Of a stretch of 64,000 nucleotides of DNA, positions 52,815 through 62,166 are shown piece after piece; positions within the stretch are counted from its first letter, which is position 1; each line of letters opens with the position of its first letter. A program made the position numbers and the translations under genes. This DNA is from Mucilaginibacter gracilis (GTDB taxonomy: Bacteria > Bacteroidota > Bacteroidia > Sphingobacteriales > Sphingobacteriaceae), in assembly GCF_003633615.1 (NCBI RefSeq), contig NZ_RBKU01000001.1:1736001-1800000 (forward strand), given 5' to 3'. The notes beneath the pieces are model-generated. The model was not told where the DNA came from. It was given only the letters and a program-made list of their open reading frames with translations, and ran no database searches.

Positions 52815-54674
52815 TTAGGAGCCCGCAGGTAAATCGCCCCTCAATGTTCTAAACCTTTTACGTGCATCGTTAAGCCACGAGCTGCCGGGATAATCGGTAA
52901 TAATTCGTTGGTAATAGGCCTGCGCTTTTGCTTTATCATTTAATTGGTTTTCGTAAATGTCGCCAAGCATGTACACGGCATCATCGGCCCAAAGGTCAAA
53001 CTTATTGTCGTCGGCAATAATCTTTAAGTTGTTTGCGGCCAGTTCGTATTCCTTTTTTTGGATATGAATGCGCGCTTTGGCCATTAAAATATCGTTAATA
53101 AGGTTATTACCGGGGTACGCTTTATCAATACTATCCAGCGTAATAAGGGCTTTATCGGGCTCTTGTTTAAATATCAGCAAATCGGCGCGGGCATACATTT
53201 TTAAGGCATTGCCGGTACTGTCAAAAGCGGTATGGTCGCTTATCATGAGCGATAGGTTTAACGCATCGTTAGCAATTAATTGCGATGTAGCGGCCTTTAA
53301 AACATCCAACTGGCCCTTGGCCCAGGTAAAATCGCCGGTGTAGTAAGCCAGCTTTGCATTACGATATTGCGCCTCTTGCGCTATTGCCGTTGCCGGGAAG
53401 CTTTTTTCTATCTGGCTATACATTAAAGTGGCATCCCATGGCTTATTGTTAAGCAAATAAACATCGCCTAAGTCAAGCTTGCAATTGGCTAAAGTGTTTG
53501 GGCGTATATTGGGTATGGTAATAGCATCTTCTAAAAGCTTTTGTGCATCGTTAAGTTTGTGCAGTTTAAAAGCTTGTAACTGGGCAAGTTTTTGCATGGC
53601 GAAGGCAGTGCTGCTGTTGCGGCCAAACTCGCTTAACAGGTTCTGGTAATCTTTTTCCAGGCCAAGTAAATCTGCTTGTTCATACTTGCCGCTTGTTATT
53701 TTTAAGTTTTTGGCTGTAAGCAATTCAATTTTTGCCGATACATAAAATTCGTTGTCTTTGCCTTTACTAATAATGTATTCGTAACCGCGTATGGCCTCAT
53801 CATACGCCGCGTTTGATACCAGCGTTTGGCAAAGGTCAAATATACTGCTGCCGTCGTCTTTTTGCCTGCGGCTTAGGGCAAGTGCCTGTAAAAGTGCCTG
53901 GTCAAACTGTTTTTGTTGCAGGTATTGCCAGGTAAGCATATCGGCCAAAACAAGCTGTTGCGGGTTTGCCTGTATGGCTTTTAGCAGGGCCGCTTTAAGC
54001 ATATTATAATCGTCGTTTCCGTCAAACTGGTTTAATAAGGTGTTTTTCATCTGCCCCACAAATTCTGGGTGGCGCAGCAACAAGCTAATAAACTCGTTAA
54101 CCATATTTGGTTTATCGTGTTTGTAGCGATAAAGGCTGCTCAGTTCGTTGCTATACAGGTCGTTATTGTGCAATATTTTACGGCCTTGCACAAACGTTTT
54201 AATAGCAAGGTCAGCATTTTCGGCCTGGTAAAATTGCATCGCAATTTCGCTCACGGTACTTTGCTCGGCAGGCATGTTTTTAATAATATCGTTAAAAACA
54301 GCATCGGCCTTATCTTGCAATCCTTTTTCGCGGTACAGGTTACCCAGGGCAATATTGTATTGATAATCTTGCGGGTGCTTACGCATCATTTTTTTGGTGA
54401 TGCTTTCGGCCTCGTCAAACTTTTTAATGCCTATCAGGCTTTTAAAATAAAATTGGAAATAGCTTTCGTTACTAAGTTTATACAGCTTTTGGTAAATATC
54501 GGCAGCTTTTTGCGGCTCGCCATTGCGGCTGTACTGCATGGCAAGTTCTAAATCTTCCATCTGCGCGTGCGCGGTAAGGCCGGCCAATAATAAAACAGTG
54601 ATAACGCATAGCTGTTTAAGCCAAACTTTTTGTTTGTTGTTGCGTAACAGGGTATGTAACCATGTAATTAGCAT
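52815..54674 (-). CDS. Secreted tetratricopeptide-repeat protein
   Basis: A 619-residue periplasmic protein: signal region (LKQLCVITVLLLAGLTAHAQ), then TPR-like helical pairs throughout, for example MEDLELAMQYSRNGEPQKAA, YNIALGNLYREKGLQDKADA, and near the end ADDAVYMLGDIYENQLNDKA with YYQRIITDYPGSSWLNDARK. TPR arrays bind proteins; the partner is unknown, but the C-terminal YfiO/BamD-like repeats suggest envelope assembly. It begins a minus-strand group with DUF4286 and rfbC. A promoter-like TATTTTTG (54721-54714) lies upstream. Confidence 0.88.
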   Translation of the reverse strand: MLITWLHTLLRNNKQKVWLKQLCVITVLLLAGLTAHAQMEDLELAMQYSRNGEPQKAADIYQKLYKLSNESYFQFYFKSLIGIKKFDEAESITKKMMRKHPQDYQYNIALGNLYREKGLQDKADAVFNDIIKNMPAEQSTVSEIAMQFYQAENADLAIKTFVQGRKILHNNDLYSNELSSLYRYKHDKPNMVNEFISLLLRHPEFVGQMKNTLLNQFDGNDDYNMLKAALLKAIQANPQQLVLADMLTWQYLQQKQFDQALLQALALSRRQKDDGSSIFDLCQTLVSNAAYDEAIRGYEYIISKGKDNEFYVSAKIELLTAKNLKITSGKYEQADLLGLEKDYQNLLSEFGRNSSTAFAMQKLAQLQAFKLHKLNDAQKLLEDAITIPNIRPNTLANCKLDLGDVYLLNNKPWDATLMYSQIEKSFPATAIAQEAQYRNAKLAYYTGDFTWAKGQLDVLKAATSQLIANDALNLSLMISDHTAFDSTGNALKMYARADLLIFKQEPDKALITLDSIDKAYPGNNLINDILMAKARIHIQKKEYELAANNLKIIADDNKFDLWADDAVYMLGDIYENQLNDKAKAQAYYQRIITDYPGSSWLNDARKRFRTLRGDLPAGS

Positions 54675-54870
54675 ATCAATGGCATTAAAACAGGTGAATA
54701 CTCCATATCAAATCAAAAATAAAATATTAAAGCGATTTTTTGCGATAAGCTTATATTTAACCCATTATAAAAAATGTAACCCAGTAAAATTGTAGTGACA
54801 TTTAGTGTTAATCAAATTACATTTTATAATTTAACATATTCTACGTAAACGGGGGCGATTGTATATCTAA

Positions 54871-56766
54871 ATGTTAAACAGCTTTAAACATCTTTTTTTA
54901 ATTGCATTAATAATTGGCGTATGCTCGTGCAATAATAAATCGGCGAAGCAAATTCCGATAGGCGATTTTTTTAATCTGCCGGATAAGGGCAATTTCCATA
55001 TTTCGCCCGATGGTAAGTACATCTCATACCTCAAACGCGTTAACGGCAAACAGAATATCTATGTGCAAACGCTGGCCGATGGCAAAGAACGAATGACGAC
55101 GTCGTTTGTAGATTATCCCGTTCGCGATTATTTTTGGACGTTTAACAACCAAATCATCCTTACCAAAAACATGTTTGAGCAAAACAAGTTTCAAATGATT
55201 GGTATTGATGCAGCAACCATGCAGACGCGCGTTTTACTTGATGCGCCAAAAGTAAACTTCAGGCTGCTAAACCGTAACCGCAATAACCCGGATATGATAA
55301 CCTTTAGCATGAACAAAAGGGATTCGGCGGCTATTGACGTTTACCGCATGAACACCAAAACCGGTGAATTAACCATGTACATTAAAAACCCCGGCAACAT
55401 TACGGAGTGGTTTACCGATGCCGACGGAAAGATAAGATTGGCAAAAGCATCCGACGGGGTAAACGAAACCGTGCTTTTTAGGCAAAACGATGAATCGAAA
55501 TTTAAGCCCATTATTGTAAATAATTTTAAAAACCAGGTAAGGCCCATCGCCTTTTCGGGAAAAAAGGATTGGTTTTATGCCCTGTCAAACGTAAATAGAG
55601 ACAAAACTGCGCTTGTTGAAATAAACGCCGAAAACGGCAAGGAAGAAAACGTTGTGTACAGCAACGCTAATGCCGATATTGAAGACGTGGTTTACTCTAA
55701 AACAAAGCACCGGCTGGATATGGTTTGGTGGCAGGATGCAAAACCCCAAAGGCATTATTTAGATAAGGATGCCGAAATTATTTACAACAACCTGCTAAAG
55801 CAATTGCCCGATAACGAGATTAATGTTGTTGATAAGGATAGCTCCGAAACCCGTTTATTGATTAGTGCTTCCAGCGATCGTAACCCGGGTTCGTATTACC
55901 TTTACTCAACGGTTGATAAAAAGCTGGATAAAATATCCGATCAAAACACAAAAATAAACCCGGCTGATTTGTGCGAAATGAAACCCATTTCGTTTAATGC
56001 AAGCGATGGAACTTTAATAAACGGCTATTTAACGCTGCCTGCAAATAAAGCGGGTACTAATTTACCTATAGTGGTAATACCGCACAGCGACCCATGGCGG
56101 CGCAATAGCTGGGGCTATAGTGCCGAAGTACAGTTTTTGGCTAATCGTGGCTATGGGGTTTTCCAGGTTAACTATCGCGGCTCAACCGGTTACGGTAAGG
56201 CGTTTTACAGCGCCGGTTTTAAACAGGTAGGCGGCAAAATGCAAGACGATATTACCGATGGCGTAAAATGGCTTATAGCGCAAAAGATAGCCAACCCCAA
56301 ACAAATAGCTATATACGGTTCGGGTTTTGGCGGGTTTTCGGCTTTATATGGCGTTTCGTTTCATCCGGGTTTGTATAACTGCGTGGCCGTGCAAAGCGCA
56401 CTCATTAGCTTTTTTGCCTTTGTGAAGGATGTGCCGCCTTTTTTTAAACCTTACCTTAGTATGATATACGAAAAGGTAGGTAACCCCGAAACAGATGCCG
56501 ATATGTTTAGGGCCATTTCGCCGGTATTTAATACCGATAAAATTAAGGTGCCGATGTTGATTTACCAAAACGCAAACGACCCGCGCGCCAACGTTAGCGA
56601 ACTTAACCAGTTTGTTAGGGAGTTAAAAAAGAGAAAGGTTAGCGTAGATTACAAATTGATTAATAAAACCAAAGGCGGTGACCGAAGTCAGCGCGAACGG
56701 GGCCGGCTACAAATGTATACCGAACTTGAAAAGTTTTTAGATATTAACCTGCTGGGAAAAAAATAA
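54871..56766 (+). CDS. S9 (prolyl oligopeptidase)-like lipoprotein lacking catalytic Ser and His
   Basis: A 631-residue lipoprotein (signal LFLIALIIGVCSC, lipid Cys20) with an N-terminal beta-propeller and a C-terminal alpha/beta-hydrolase domain of the S9 family. The nucleophile elbow, usually G-x-S-x-G-G, reads IYGSGFGGFS: Gly485 stands at the Ser position. The Asp is kept (NANDPRAN, Asp570). The usual E-G-H-G is replaced by KGGDRSQ, with Gly603 at the His position. So the enzyme is probably inactive as a peptidase. It is followed after 14 bases by a sensor kinase and its regulator, suggesting a sensory or binding role. Confidence 0.88.
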   Translation: MLNSFKHLFLIALIIGVCSCNNKSAKQIPIGDFFNLPDKGNFHISPDGKYISYLKRVNGKQNIYVQTLADGKERMTTSFVDYPVRDYFWTFNNQIILTKNMFEQNKFQMIGIDAATMQTRVLLDAPKVNFRLLNRNRNNPDMITFSMNKRDSAAIDVYRMNTKTGELTMYIKNPGNITEWFTDADGKIRLAKASDGVNETVLFRQNDESKFKPIIVNNFKNQVRPIAFSGKKDWFYALSNVNRDKTALVEINAENGKEENVVYSNANADIEDVVYSKTKHRLDMVWWQDAKPQRHYLDKDAEIIYNNLLKQLPDNEINVVDKDSSETRLLISASSDRNPGSYYLYSTVDKKLDKISDQNTKINPADLCEMKPISFNASDGTLINGYLTLPANKAGTNLPIVVIPHSDPWRRNSWGYSAEVQFLANRGYGVFQVNYRGSTGYGKAFYSAGFKQVGGKMQDDITDGVKWLIAQKIANPKQIAIYGSGFGGFSALYGVSFHPGLYNCVAVQSALISFFAFVKDVPPFFKPYLSMIYEKVGNPETDADMFRAISPVFNTDKIKVPMLIYQNANDPRANVSELNQFVRELKKRKVSVDYKLINKTKGGDRSQRERGRLQMYTELEKFLDINLLGKK

Positions 56767-56780
56767 GCCGGCCGGCCAAA

Positions 56781-58424
56781 ATGACGATAAAGGAAAACAT
56801 ATACCGTAAAAACTTTTCGCTGATAATTGCATTTGTAGTGCTTATATCGGCTATTTTGGTGGCGGCGCTGTTAATTGCCTATGGGCTTACCCGCAAGTAT
56901 GTAGAGAACGAATTTTCGTCGGATAAGATTGACGTGCTGGAAAAAACCACATCACCTTACTACGATTTTTTTCAGAACAAGATACCCGAAATAACGGCTT
57001 ACCAGGGTTTTTTAAACGAAACTTCGGCGTCAAAATACGCCGATTCGGTTTTTAACAATTACCCCTTTGTTAAAAGTATTGATTTTTACCATTTCAATAT
57101 CAGCAACCGCAGTAAAAACGCAACATTAAACAGGGGAAACCTAAGTATAACGGTGCACAATGTTTATAATTTTGTACCTGTTAATAGCTTTAATGTAAAA
57201 AACGTTAAGGTAAGTCGTGATAAAAATGTGGAAGATTTTAAGGCGATGGCCCTTAAATTAAGCGGCTTTATTGAAATTGCTGATACAACACGGGCACCTA
57301 CCGCCGACGAACTTTTTAAGTTTTTTTATGATATAAAGCCCAACAAAATAAGCTACATCAACAACCCGCGGCGCGAAGAGATTAAGCGGTATAAAGACTT
57401 GCTAACCAGCATAAGCCCATCATCGGTATATCAGCAGGATATGATGACCTTTTACCTTAGCCCCTTTAGCATGGCCATCAAAAACACGCACCCGGAGTTG
57501 TATGAACACATTAGTATACGGCCTGTTGTTTACGATCCGCTTGATAATGGCGATACCGAGGCATTCACCGAGATTGCATTGCCGGGAGCGTTTTCCGACT
57601 ATAAATTGGTTTTTCAATCAAACAAAACCTTTATTGTTAAAGAAACCGTGCGCAGGTTTTTGCCCGTAACCGGCCTGGTGCTGGCCGTATATTTATTTAT
57701 TGTGGTTATTGGCTGGCTTATTTACCGTAACCTTAACGTTAACCACAAAATGTTTAAGCTACAGTACGATTTTATTAACAACTTTACCCACGAGTTTAAA
57801 ACGCCCGTGAGCGTAATAAAAATTGCAGGCTCAAATTTGCGCAGCGATAACCAACTTACCGACAGGCAACGCATGCACTATGGTAAAATTTTGGATGAAG
57901 AAGCCGATAAGCTTAACGACCTGATGAACAAATTACTATCGTTTACGCAGTTGGAAAATAAATCGATACATTTAAAGAAAGAAACTATTGAGCTTGAAGA
58001 GTTTGTACAAAAGTATATTGATACTTTTAAAATAAAATATCCGCTTTTTAAATTGACTTATGAGGTGATAAACGTTAAGCGTTTTGAGAGCGACCCGGTA
58101 TTGCTGGGCAGTATTTTTCAAAACATGATAGATAATGCCTATAAGTATTCGCCGCCCGAGCGTAAAGAAATGCATATTGTTGTTGAGCGATACCGAAAAG
58201 AGCTTATTTTACGTTTTAAGGATAAAGGTATAGGTATCCCTAAAAACGAAATGAAAAATATATTTAAAAAGTTTTACCGTATAGAAAGCCTTTATAACCA
58301 AAACGGAAGCGTTGGCCTTGGTTTGGCTTTTTGTAAGGAACTTGTTAATTTTATGAACGGCGAAATAACCGTTACCAGTAAGGTTAACGAAGGCTCGGAA
58401 TTTACCGTTATACTACCATATTAA
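56781..58424 (+). CDS. Membrane sensor histidine kinase (RprX-like)
   Basis: A 547-residue kinase with two transmembrane segments (about 12-34, FSLIIAFVVLISAILVAALL; about 291-313, FLPVTGLVLAVYLFIVVIGW) and a periplasmic sensor domain of some 250 residues between them. The cytoplasmic part has NNFTHEFKTPVSVIKIAG (His337), FQNMIDNAYKYSPPE (N-box), KDKGIGIP (G1) and GSVGLGLAFC (G2). It is 12 bases from the response regulator gene. It resembles RprX of Bacteroides. It is co-transcribed with the degenerate S9 lipoprotein, a plausible ligand or partner for its sensor domain. Confidence 0.93.
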   Translation: MTIKENIYRKNFSLIIAFVVLISAILVAALLIAYGLTRKYVENEFSSDKIDVLEKTTSPYYDFFQNKIPEITAYQGFLNETSASKYADSVFNNYPFVKSIDFYHFNISNRSKNATLNRGNLSITVHNVYNFVPVNSFNVKNVKVSRDKNVEDFKAMALKLSGFIEIADTTRAPTADELFKFFYDIKPNKISYINNPRREEIKRYKDLLTSISPSSVYQQDMMTFYLSPFSMAIKNTHPELYEHISIRPVVYDPLDNGDTEAFTEIALPGAFSDYKLVFQSNKTFIVKETVRRFLPVTGLVLAVYLFIVVIGWLIYRNLNVNHKMFKLQYDFINNFTHEFKTPVSVIKIAGSNLRSDNQLTDRQRMHYGKILDEEADKLNDLMNKLLSFTQLENKSIHLKKETIELEEFVQKYIDTFKIKYPLFKLTYEVINVKRFESDPVLLGSIFQNMIDNAYKYSPPERKEMHIVVERYRKELILRFKDKGIGIPKNEMKNIFKKFYRIESLYNQNGSVGLGLAFCKELVNFMNGEITVTSKVNEGSEFTVILPY

Positions 58425-58436
58425 ATAAACCGATAT

Positions 58437-59126
58437 ATGAACAAAGAGATAAAAATTGCCTTAGTTGAAGACGATGAGAATTTGAGGTTTTTGGTTGCCG
58501 AACGTTTGGAACTGGAAGGTTACAAGGTTTTAGAGGCTGCCGACGGTATTGAGGCCGAAAAAATGATACTGGCCGAAATGCCCCATATTGTTTTGCTTGA
58601 CTGGATGCTGCCCGGCAAACAAGGATCGGAGGTGTGTACGGCAATTCGCGATAAGGGGTTTGATAAACTGGTTATTATGATGACCGCCAAAGCGCAGGAT
58701 GTTGATAAGATAGAAGCCTACCAATTTGGCGTGTCGGACTATATTACCAAGCCATTTAACATGGATGTATTGGTGGCCATGATTGATAATAAAATTAAGT
58801 TTACGCTAAACAGCGATAAAACCGAATCGCATAAGTTTGCCAATATGGAGCACCATCCTAATACGCACACGTTGCTTAAAGATGGTAAAAAGATTGAGCT
58901 AACGATATTAGAGAACCGTATTTTATTATACTTTTTAAAGAATAAAAACAAGGTAATTAACCGTGAAGAACTGATGATGGAAGTTTGGGGCTACAACGCC
59001 GACGTAAATACCCGCACCCTTGATATGCACATTGTACGTTTACGCAAAAAGATAGAAAACAACCCCGATTCGCCGCAATACCTGCAAACTGTTAGGGGTA
59101 TTGGGTATAAGTTTGTGCATGAGTAG
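58437..59126 (+). CDS. OmpR-family response regulator (RprY-like)
   Basis: A 229-residue regulator. The receiver has Asp13-14 region (VEDDENLRFLVAERLELEGY) and phospho-acceptor Asp55 in IVLLDWMLPGKQGSEV, with Lys in YITKPFNMD. The DNA-binding winged helix includes LTILENRILLYFLKNKNKVI and VRGIGYKFVHE. It should control promoters in response to the adjacent kinase. It resembles RprY, which regulates stress and membrane genes in Bacteroides; targets here are unknown. Confidence 0.95.
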   Translation: MNKEIKIALVEDDENLRFLVAERLELEGYKVLEAADGIEAEKMILAEMPHIVLLDWMLPGKQGSEVCTAIRDKGFDKLVIMMTAKAQDVDKIEAYQFGVSDYITKPFNMDVLVAMIDNKIKFTLNSDKTESHKFANMEHHPNTHTLLKDGKKIELTILENRILLYFLKNKNKVINREELMMEVWGYNADVNTRTLDMHIVRLRKKIENNPDSPQYLQTVRGIGYKFVHE

Positions 59127-59196
59127 GGTTTAGCATACTTAAAGTTGTACTTACGTTTTATTACCGAATATAAGAATAGAAACATCAATCCCACCG

Positions 59197-59294
59197 CGTC
59201 ATTGCGAGGTACGAAGCAATCTTTAAACTATACAGAGGCGGCTCTTTAAGTCCGGTTATCCTACGTAGAGATTGCTTCGTACCTCGCAATGACG
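59197..59294. repeat. Palindromic element with perfect 26-base arms (gtcattgcgaggtacgaagc family), copy 1
   Basis: The left arm cgtcattgcgaggtacgaag (through 59222) and the right arm ending gtacctcgcaatgacg (59269-59294) are exact complements over 26 bases, with a 46-base centre. A second copy lies at 63685-63776. This fits a non-autonomous repeat of the Bacteroidetes intergenic type. Confidence 0.85.
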
Positions 59295-59321
59295 GTCATT
59301 TGTCTGTTTTTAAACAGCCTT

Positions 59322-59942
59322 TTATTGCCTCTGATAAATTGTTGACATGATAAACTTTCCATAAAACGTTTTTGCAGCTATTGTTTTATAGCCGTGCTTA
59401 CTAAACTGCTTGTCAATTGCCGGTAGTTTTAATGTTTCAATACCACATAGTATTTTAAAAAATACGTACATACTTTTAAGCAGTAATTTTTGCCATAACG
59501 GGCCTGTTAGCTTAAAATCGGTACATAGCCACAAGCCTTTTGGTTTTAGTTGGCTATGTATATGTTGAAAAACCTTTTCAAGCGTTTCTTCGGTAAAGTT
59601 ATCAAACAGAAAGGGCGTTATTACCACATCAAAGGTTTCCGCAGTGGGGGTGTTTTCTATGGCATCGTTAATAAAAACAACCTTATTTAGCCCGGTGTTT
59701 CTTTTTTGGGCAAGGGCGGTCATTTTTGCAGATACTTCTACGTAAGTAATAGCAAGGCCAGAGTAATGTATGGCCGATAGTTCGTCCAGTATCCAACCTG
59801 TTCCGCCGCCAACTATTAATACCGACGAATTTGGCGGTACGAATTTAAGCAGATAGAGTTGGGCGTTAATCAATGCCTTGCCATAAACCAGTCGCGATAG
59901 TTTGTCGTAAAAAAATGCTGCATTATCGTAGTTGGCTGTCAT
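59322..59942 (-). CDS. Class I SAM-dependent methyltransferase
   Basis: A 206-residue protein with a SAM-binding loop SVLIVGGGTGWILDELSAIH and a motif II-like VVFINDAIENTPTAETFDVV. The N-terminus TANYDNAAFFYDKLSRLVYG fits small-molecule or lipid methyltransferases of the UbiE type, but no specific substrate is given by sequence. It starts seven bases after the UbiA-like gene, suggesting a shared transcript. Confidence 0.88.
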   Translation of the reverse strand: MTANYDNAAFFYDKLSRLVYGKALINAQLYLLKFVPPNSSVLIVGGGTGWILDELSAIHYSGLAITYVEVSAKMTALAQKRNTGLNKVVFINDAIENTPTAETFDVVITPFLFDNFTEETLEKVFQHIHSQLKPKGLWLCTDFKLTGPLWQKLLLKSMYVFFKILCGIETLKLPAIDKQFSKHGYKTIAAKTFYGKFIMSTIYQRQ

Positions 59943-59949
59943 TCGCCTT

Positions 59950-60825
59950 TTATATTAGGGTAAAGGCCATCAGTAAAACGTACTGCAGAATGAGTACACC
60001 ATCCATTAAAAAAAAATAGTAATACTCGTTCTTTTCCCATTTAGATTTAAATATAAGCCAACCCATTAAAAGTGTGGTTAGGGTTAGCGCAAAAAAATCG
60101 CGACTAAAACCATTCCCTTTAAACATAAAAAGCAATACAATATAGCCGGTTAGCAATAACTGGCAAAAAAGGTAAGCACCTTTTTCGCCGAAAATAACGG
60201 GAATGGTTTTTAAGCCGTTTTGGGTATCGTGAAACAGATCGCGAATATCAAACGGAATAGTTAACGCCGCAATAAACAGGAAGCGCTTGGCTATTAATAA
60301 AAAAATATCGGCGGTTGATATGGTGATGTGATATGTTTTTTCGGCTTCAAATATGGGTAGTAAAACGCAGCTCAGCGTCCAAACTAAAGCTATCAAGGCC
60401 GATTTAATGCCGGGTATATTGCGTAAGCCAAATTTTTGCTGGCCTTTGGAGAATATAGGCAGGCAATAACCCACCGATAAAATGCCGAGACTTATAAGCA
60501 ACAGTTGCGACTTGAGCGACAACAGCAAAAACACAAAAAACAATACCAATACCGATACCAGAGTTAATGCCACCATTAACCTGTTATGGGCAAAAAACCA
60601 ACGGATGCGCCTGTACGATGAGCGTTGCGGATGAGCAGGCCGGGTTAAAAAGATACAGATATTGTAGATAAACAATGTAGACGAAAACAGGAGCAACAGC
60701 AACGGATAAACGGGTTTGCTGCCAATAAGGTGCAGGGTTACCATTGCCTGTGCTACGGTACAAAGTGCCATAAACAGGTTGCCGAATAATACCAGATCAA
60801 GAAACGAGGTGAAGAGTTTTCTCAT
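59950..60825 (-). CDS. UbiA-like prenyltransferase-superfamily membrane protein, first Asp motif degenerate
   Basis: A 291-residue protein of seven to nine helices. Only the second UbiA motif is clear: IPFDIRDLFHDTQNGLKTIP (Asp-x-x-Asp-x3-Asp). The first Mg2+/diphosphate motif, normally N-D-x-x-D, reads YNICIFLTRPAHPQRS with no Asp. It is therefore uncertain whether prenyl transfer occurs. It precedes the methyltransferase by seven bases; such a pair could act on a quinone or lipid, which is inference only. Confidence 0.8.
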   Translation of the reverse strand: MRKLFTSFLDLVLFGNLFMALCTVAQAMVTLHLIGSKPVYPLLLLLFSSTLFIYNICIFLTRPAHPQRSSYRRIRWFFAHNRLMVALTLVSVLVLFFVFLLLSLKSQLLLISLGILSVGYCLPIFSKGQQKFGLRNIPGIKSALIALVWTLSCVLLPIFEAEKTYHITISTADIFLLIAKRFLFIAALTIPFDIRDLFHDTQNGLKTIPVIFGEKGAYLFCQLLLTGYIVLLFMFKGNGFSRDFFALTLTTLLMGWLIFKSKWEKNEYYYFFLMDGVLILQYVLLMAFTLI

Positions 60826-60870
60826 TTACAGCACGAAAAAATGGATCCTGCTATATTGGCTCATGCTTAA

Positions 60871-62148
60871 TTACGACAGCGTGTTTTTTAAGGCAGGATC
60901 TGGTGAGGCTTTGAGTGTAAATATCGTTATTTCGGGTAATATTCCAACACGGCCCGGGTAGCCTAAAAAGCCGTAACCTGTATTTACATAAAGCTGCTGG
61001 TTGCCCTCGCGGTAAAAACCTGCCCACTCTTTATAAACATATTGTATTGGGCTCCAGTTAAAGCTTTCGGCCTTAACACCAAACTGCATACCGTGGGTAT
61101 GGCCCGAAAACATCATATCAACCTGTTTGTAGTTTAAAACCTGTGCCCGCCAGTGCGAAGGATCGTGCGAAAGCAGTAACTTAACAGGAAGGTCGTCGGT
61201 GTTTTCAAGTGCAAGGTCAACCCGGCCATATTTAGGGAAACGGCTCATGCTGCCCCAGTTTTCAACACCTAAAATACCTATCTCTTCGCCATCAACTTTT
61301 AGGCGGCGGTTGCTGTTTAATATAAGGTCCCAACCCATATTTTTATGGGTGGCTTTTAAATCGTCGAGGTTTTTCTTCTTGGCGGCGGGGCTTGGCCAAA
61401 CCGAGTAATCGCCATAATCGTGATTGCCTAATGCCGAGTACACACCCAGCGGTGCTTTAACCTTGGCAAACACATCCTGGTAATCCTTCATTTCGGTACT
61501 AACCTTATTCACCAGGTCGCCGGTAAAAAAAATGAAATCAGCTTTTTCGCGCATTAACATTTCAACACCGCCTAAAACAGCTTTTTTGTTGTAAAAGCTT
61601 CCCGAATGTATGTCGGATATTTGGCCCAGTTTAATACCATCAAACTTTTTTGGCAGGTTAGGCAGGTAAATATTATGGCGCTCAACAGTATAATCATACG
61701 CGCCGGAAATTACACCATATGTAAGTGATGCTATGGGCAGCGTGCTGGCTAATACACCGGCCTTTAATAAAAACTCCGACCGGGGAATTGCATCTGGTTT
61801 GTTGCCTTCGGTTTTAGGTGCGGTAAGTGATGCCTTGTTTTTTTTGCCGATAAAATAGCGGCGAATATCGGCGGCTATTAAAAATGGTAAAAACAATACC
61901 TTGGCTATCCAAACAATAAAAAATACCATAAGCAAGGCGGCCCTGGCACCGATAGAGGTTTTTAGGTAGATACTCATAAACAACCCTACAAGTAATATCA
62001 CCGAAAGCGTACAGTAAAAAACTGTAAACCAGGTTGCGCGTAAAAACTTGCGCTTTTTTGATATCTCTCTAACTCCGGTGAAGATATAACTATCGGCAAT
62101 AATTAATACTGCCGATAGGAGTAATAGGGTGATGAGTTGTGAATCCAT
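60871..62148 (-). CDS. Membrane-anchored metallophosphoesterase
   Basis: A 425-residue protein. N-terminal helices (LITLLLLSAVLIIADSYIFT; TVFYCTLSVILLVGLFMSIY; AALLMVFFIVWIAKVLFLPF) precede a soluble metallophosphoesterase domain with QISDIHSGSFYNKK (D-x-H), FTGDLVNK (G-D), LGNHDYGDY (G-N-H-D) and FSGHTHGMQFG (G-H-x-H), the full two-metal site. It may hydrolyse a lipid headgroup or cyclic nucleotide; the substrate is unknown. It stands between the UbiA-like and ATPase genes. Confidence 0.9.
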   Translation of the reverse strand: MDSQLITLLLLSAVLIIADSYIFTGVREISKKRKFLRATWFTVFYCTLSVILLVGLFMSIYLKTSIGARAALLMVFFIVWIAKVLFLPFLIAADIRRYFIGKKNKASLTAPKTEGNKPDAIPRSEFLLKAGVLASTLPIASLTYGVISGAYDYTVERHNIYLPNLPKKFDGIKLGQISDIHSGSFYNKKAVLGGVEMLMREKADFIFFTGDLVNKVSTEMKDYQDVFAKVKAPLGVYSALGNHDYGDYSVWPSPAAKKKNLDDLKATHKNMGWDLILNSNRRLKVDGEEIGILGVENWGSMSRFPKYGRVDLALENTDDLPVKLLLSHDPSHWRAQVLNYKQVDMMFSGHTHGMQFGVKAESFNWSPIQYVYKEWAGFYREGNQQLYVNTGYGFLGYPGRVGILPEITIFTLKASPDPALKNTLS

Positions 62149-62166
62149 TAACGCAAATCTACTAAA

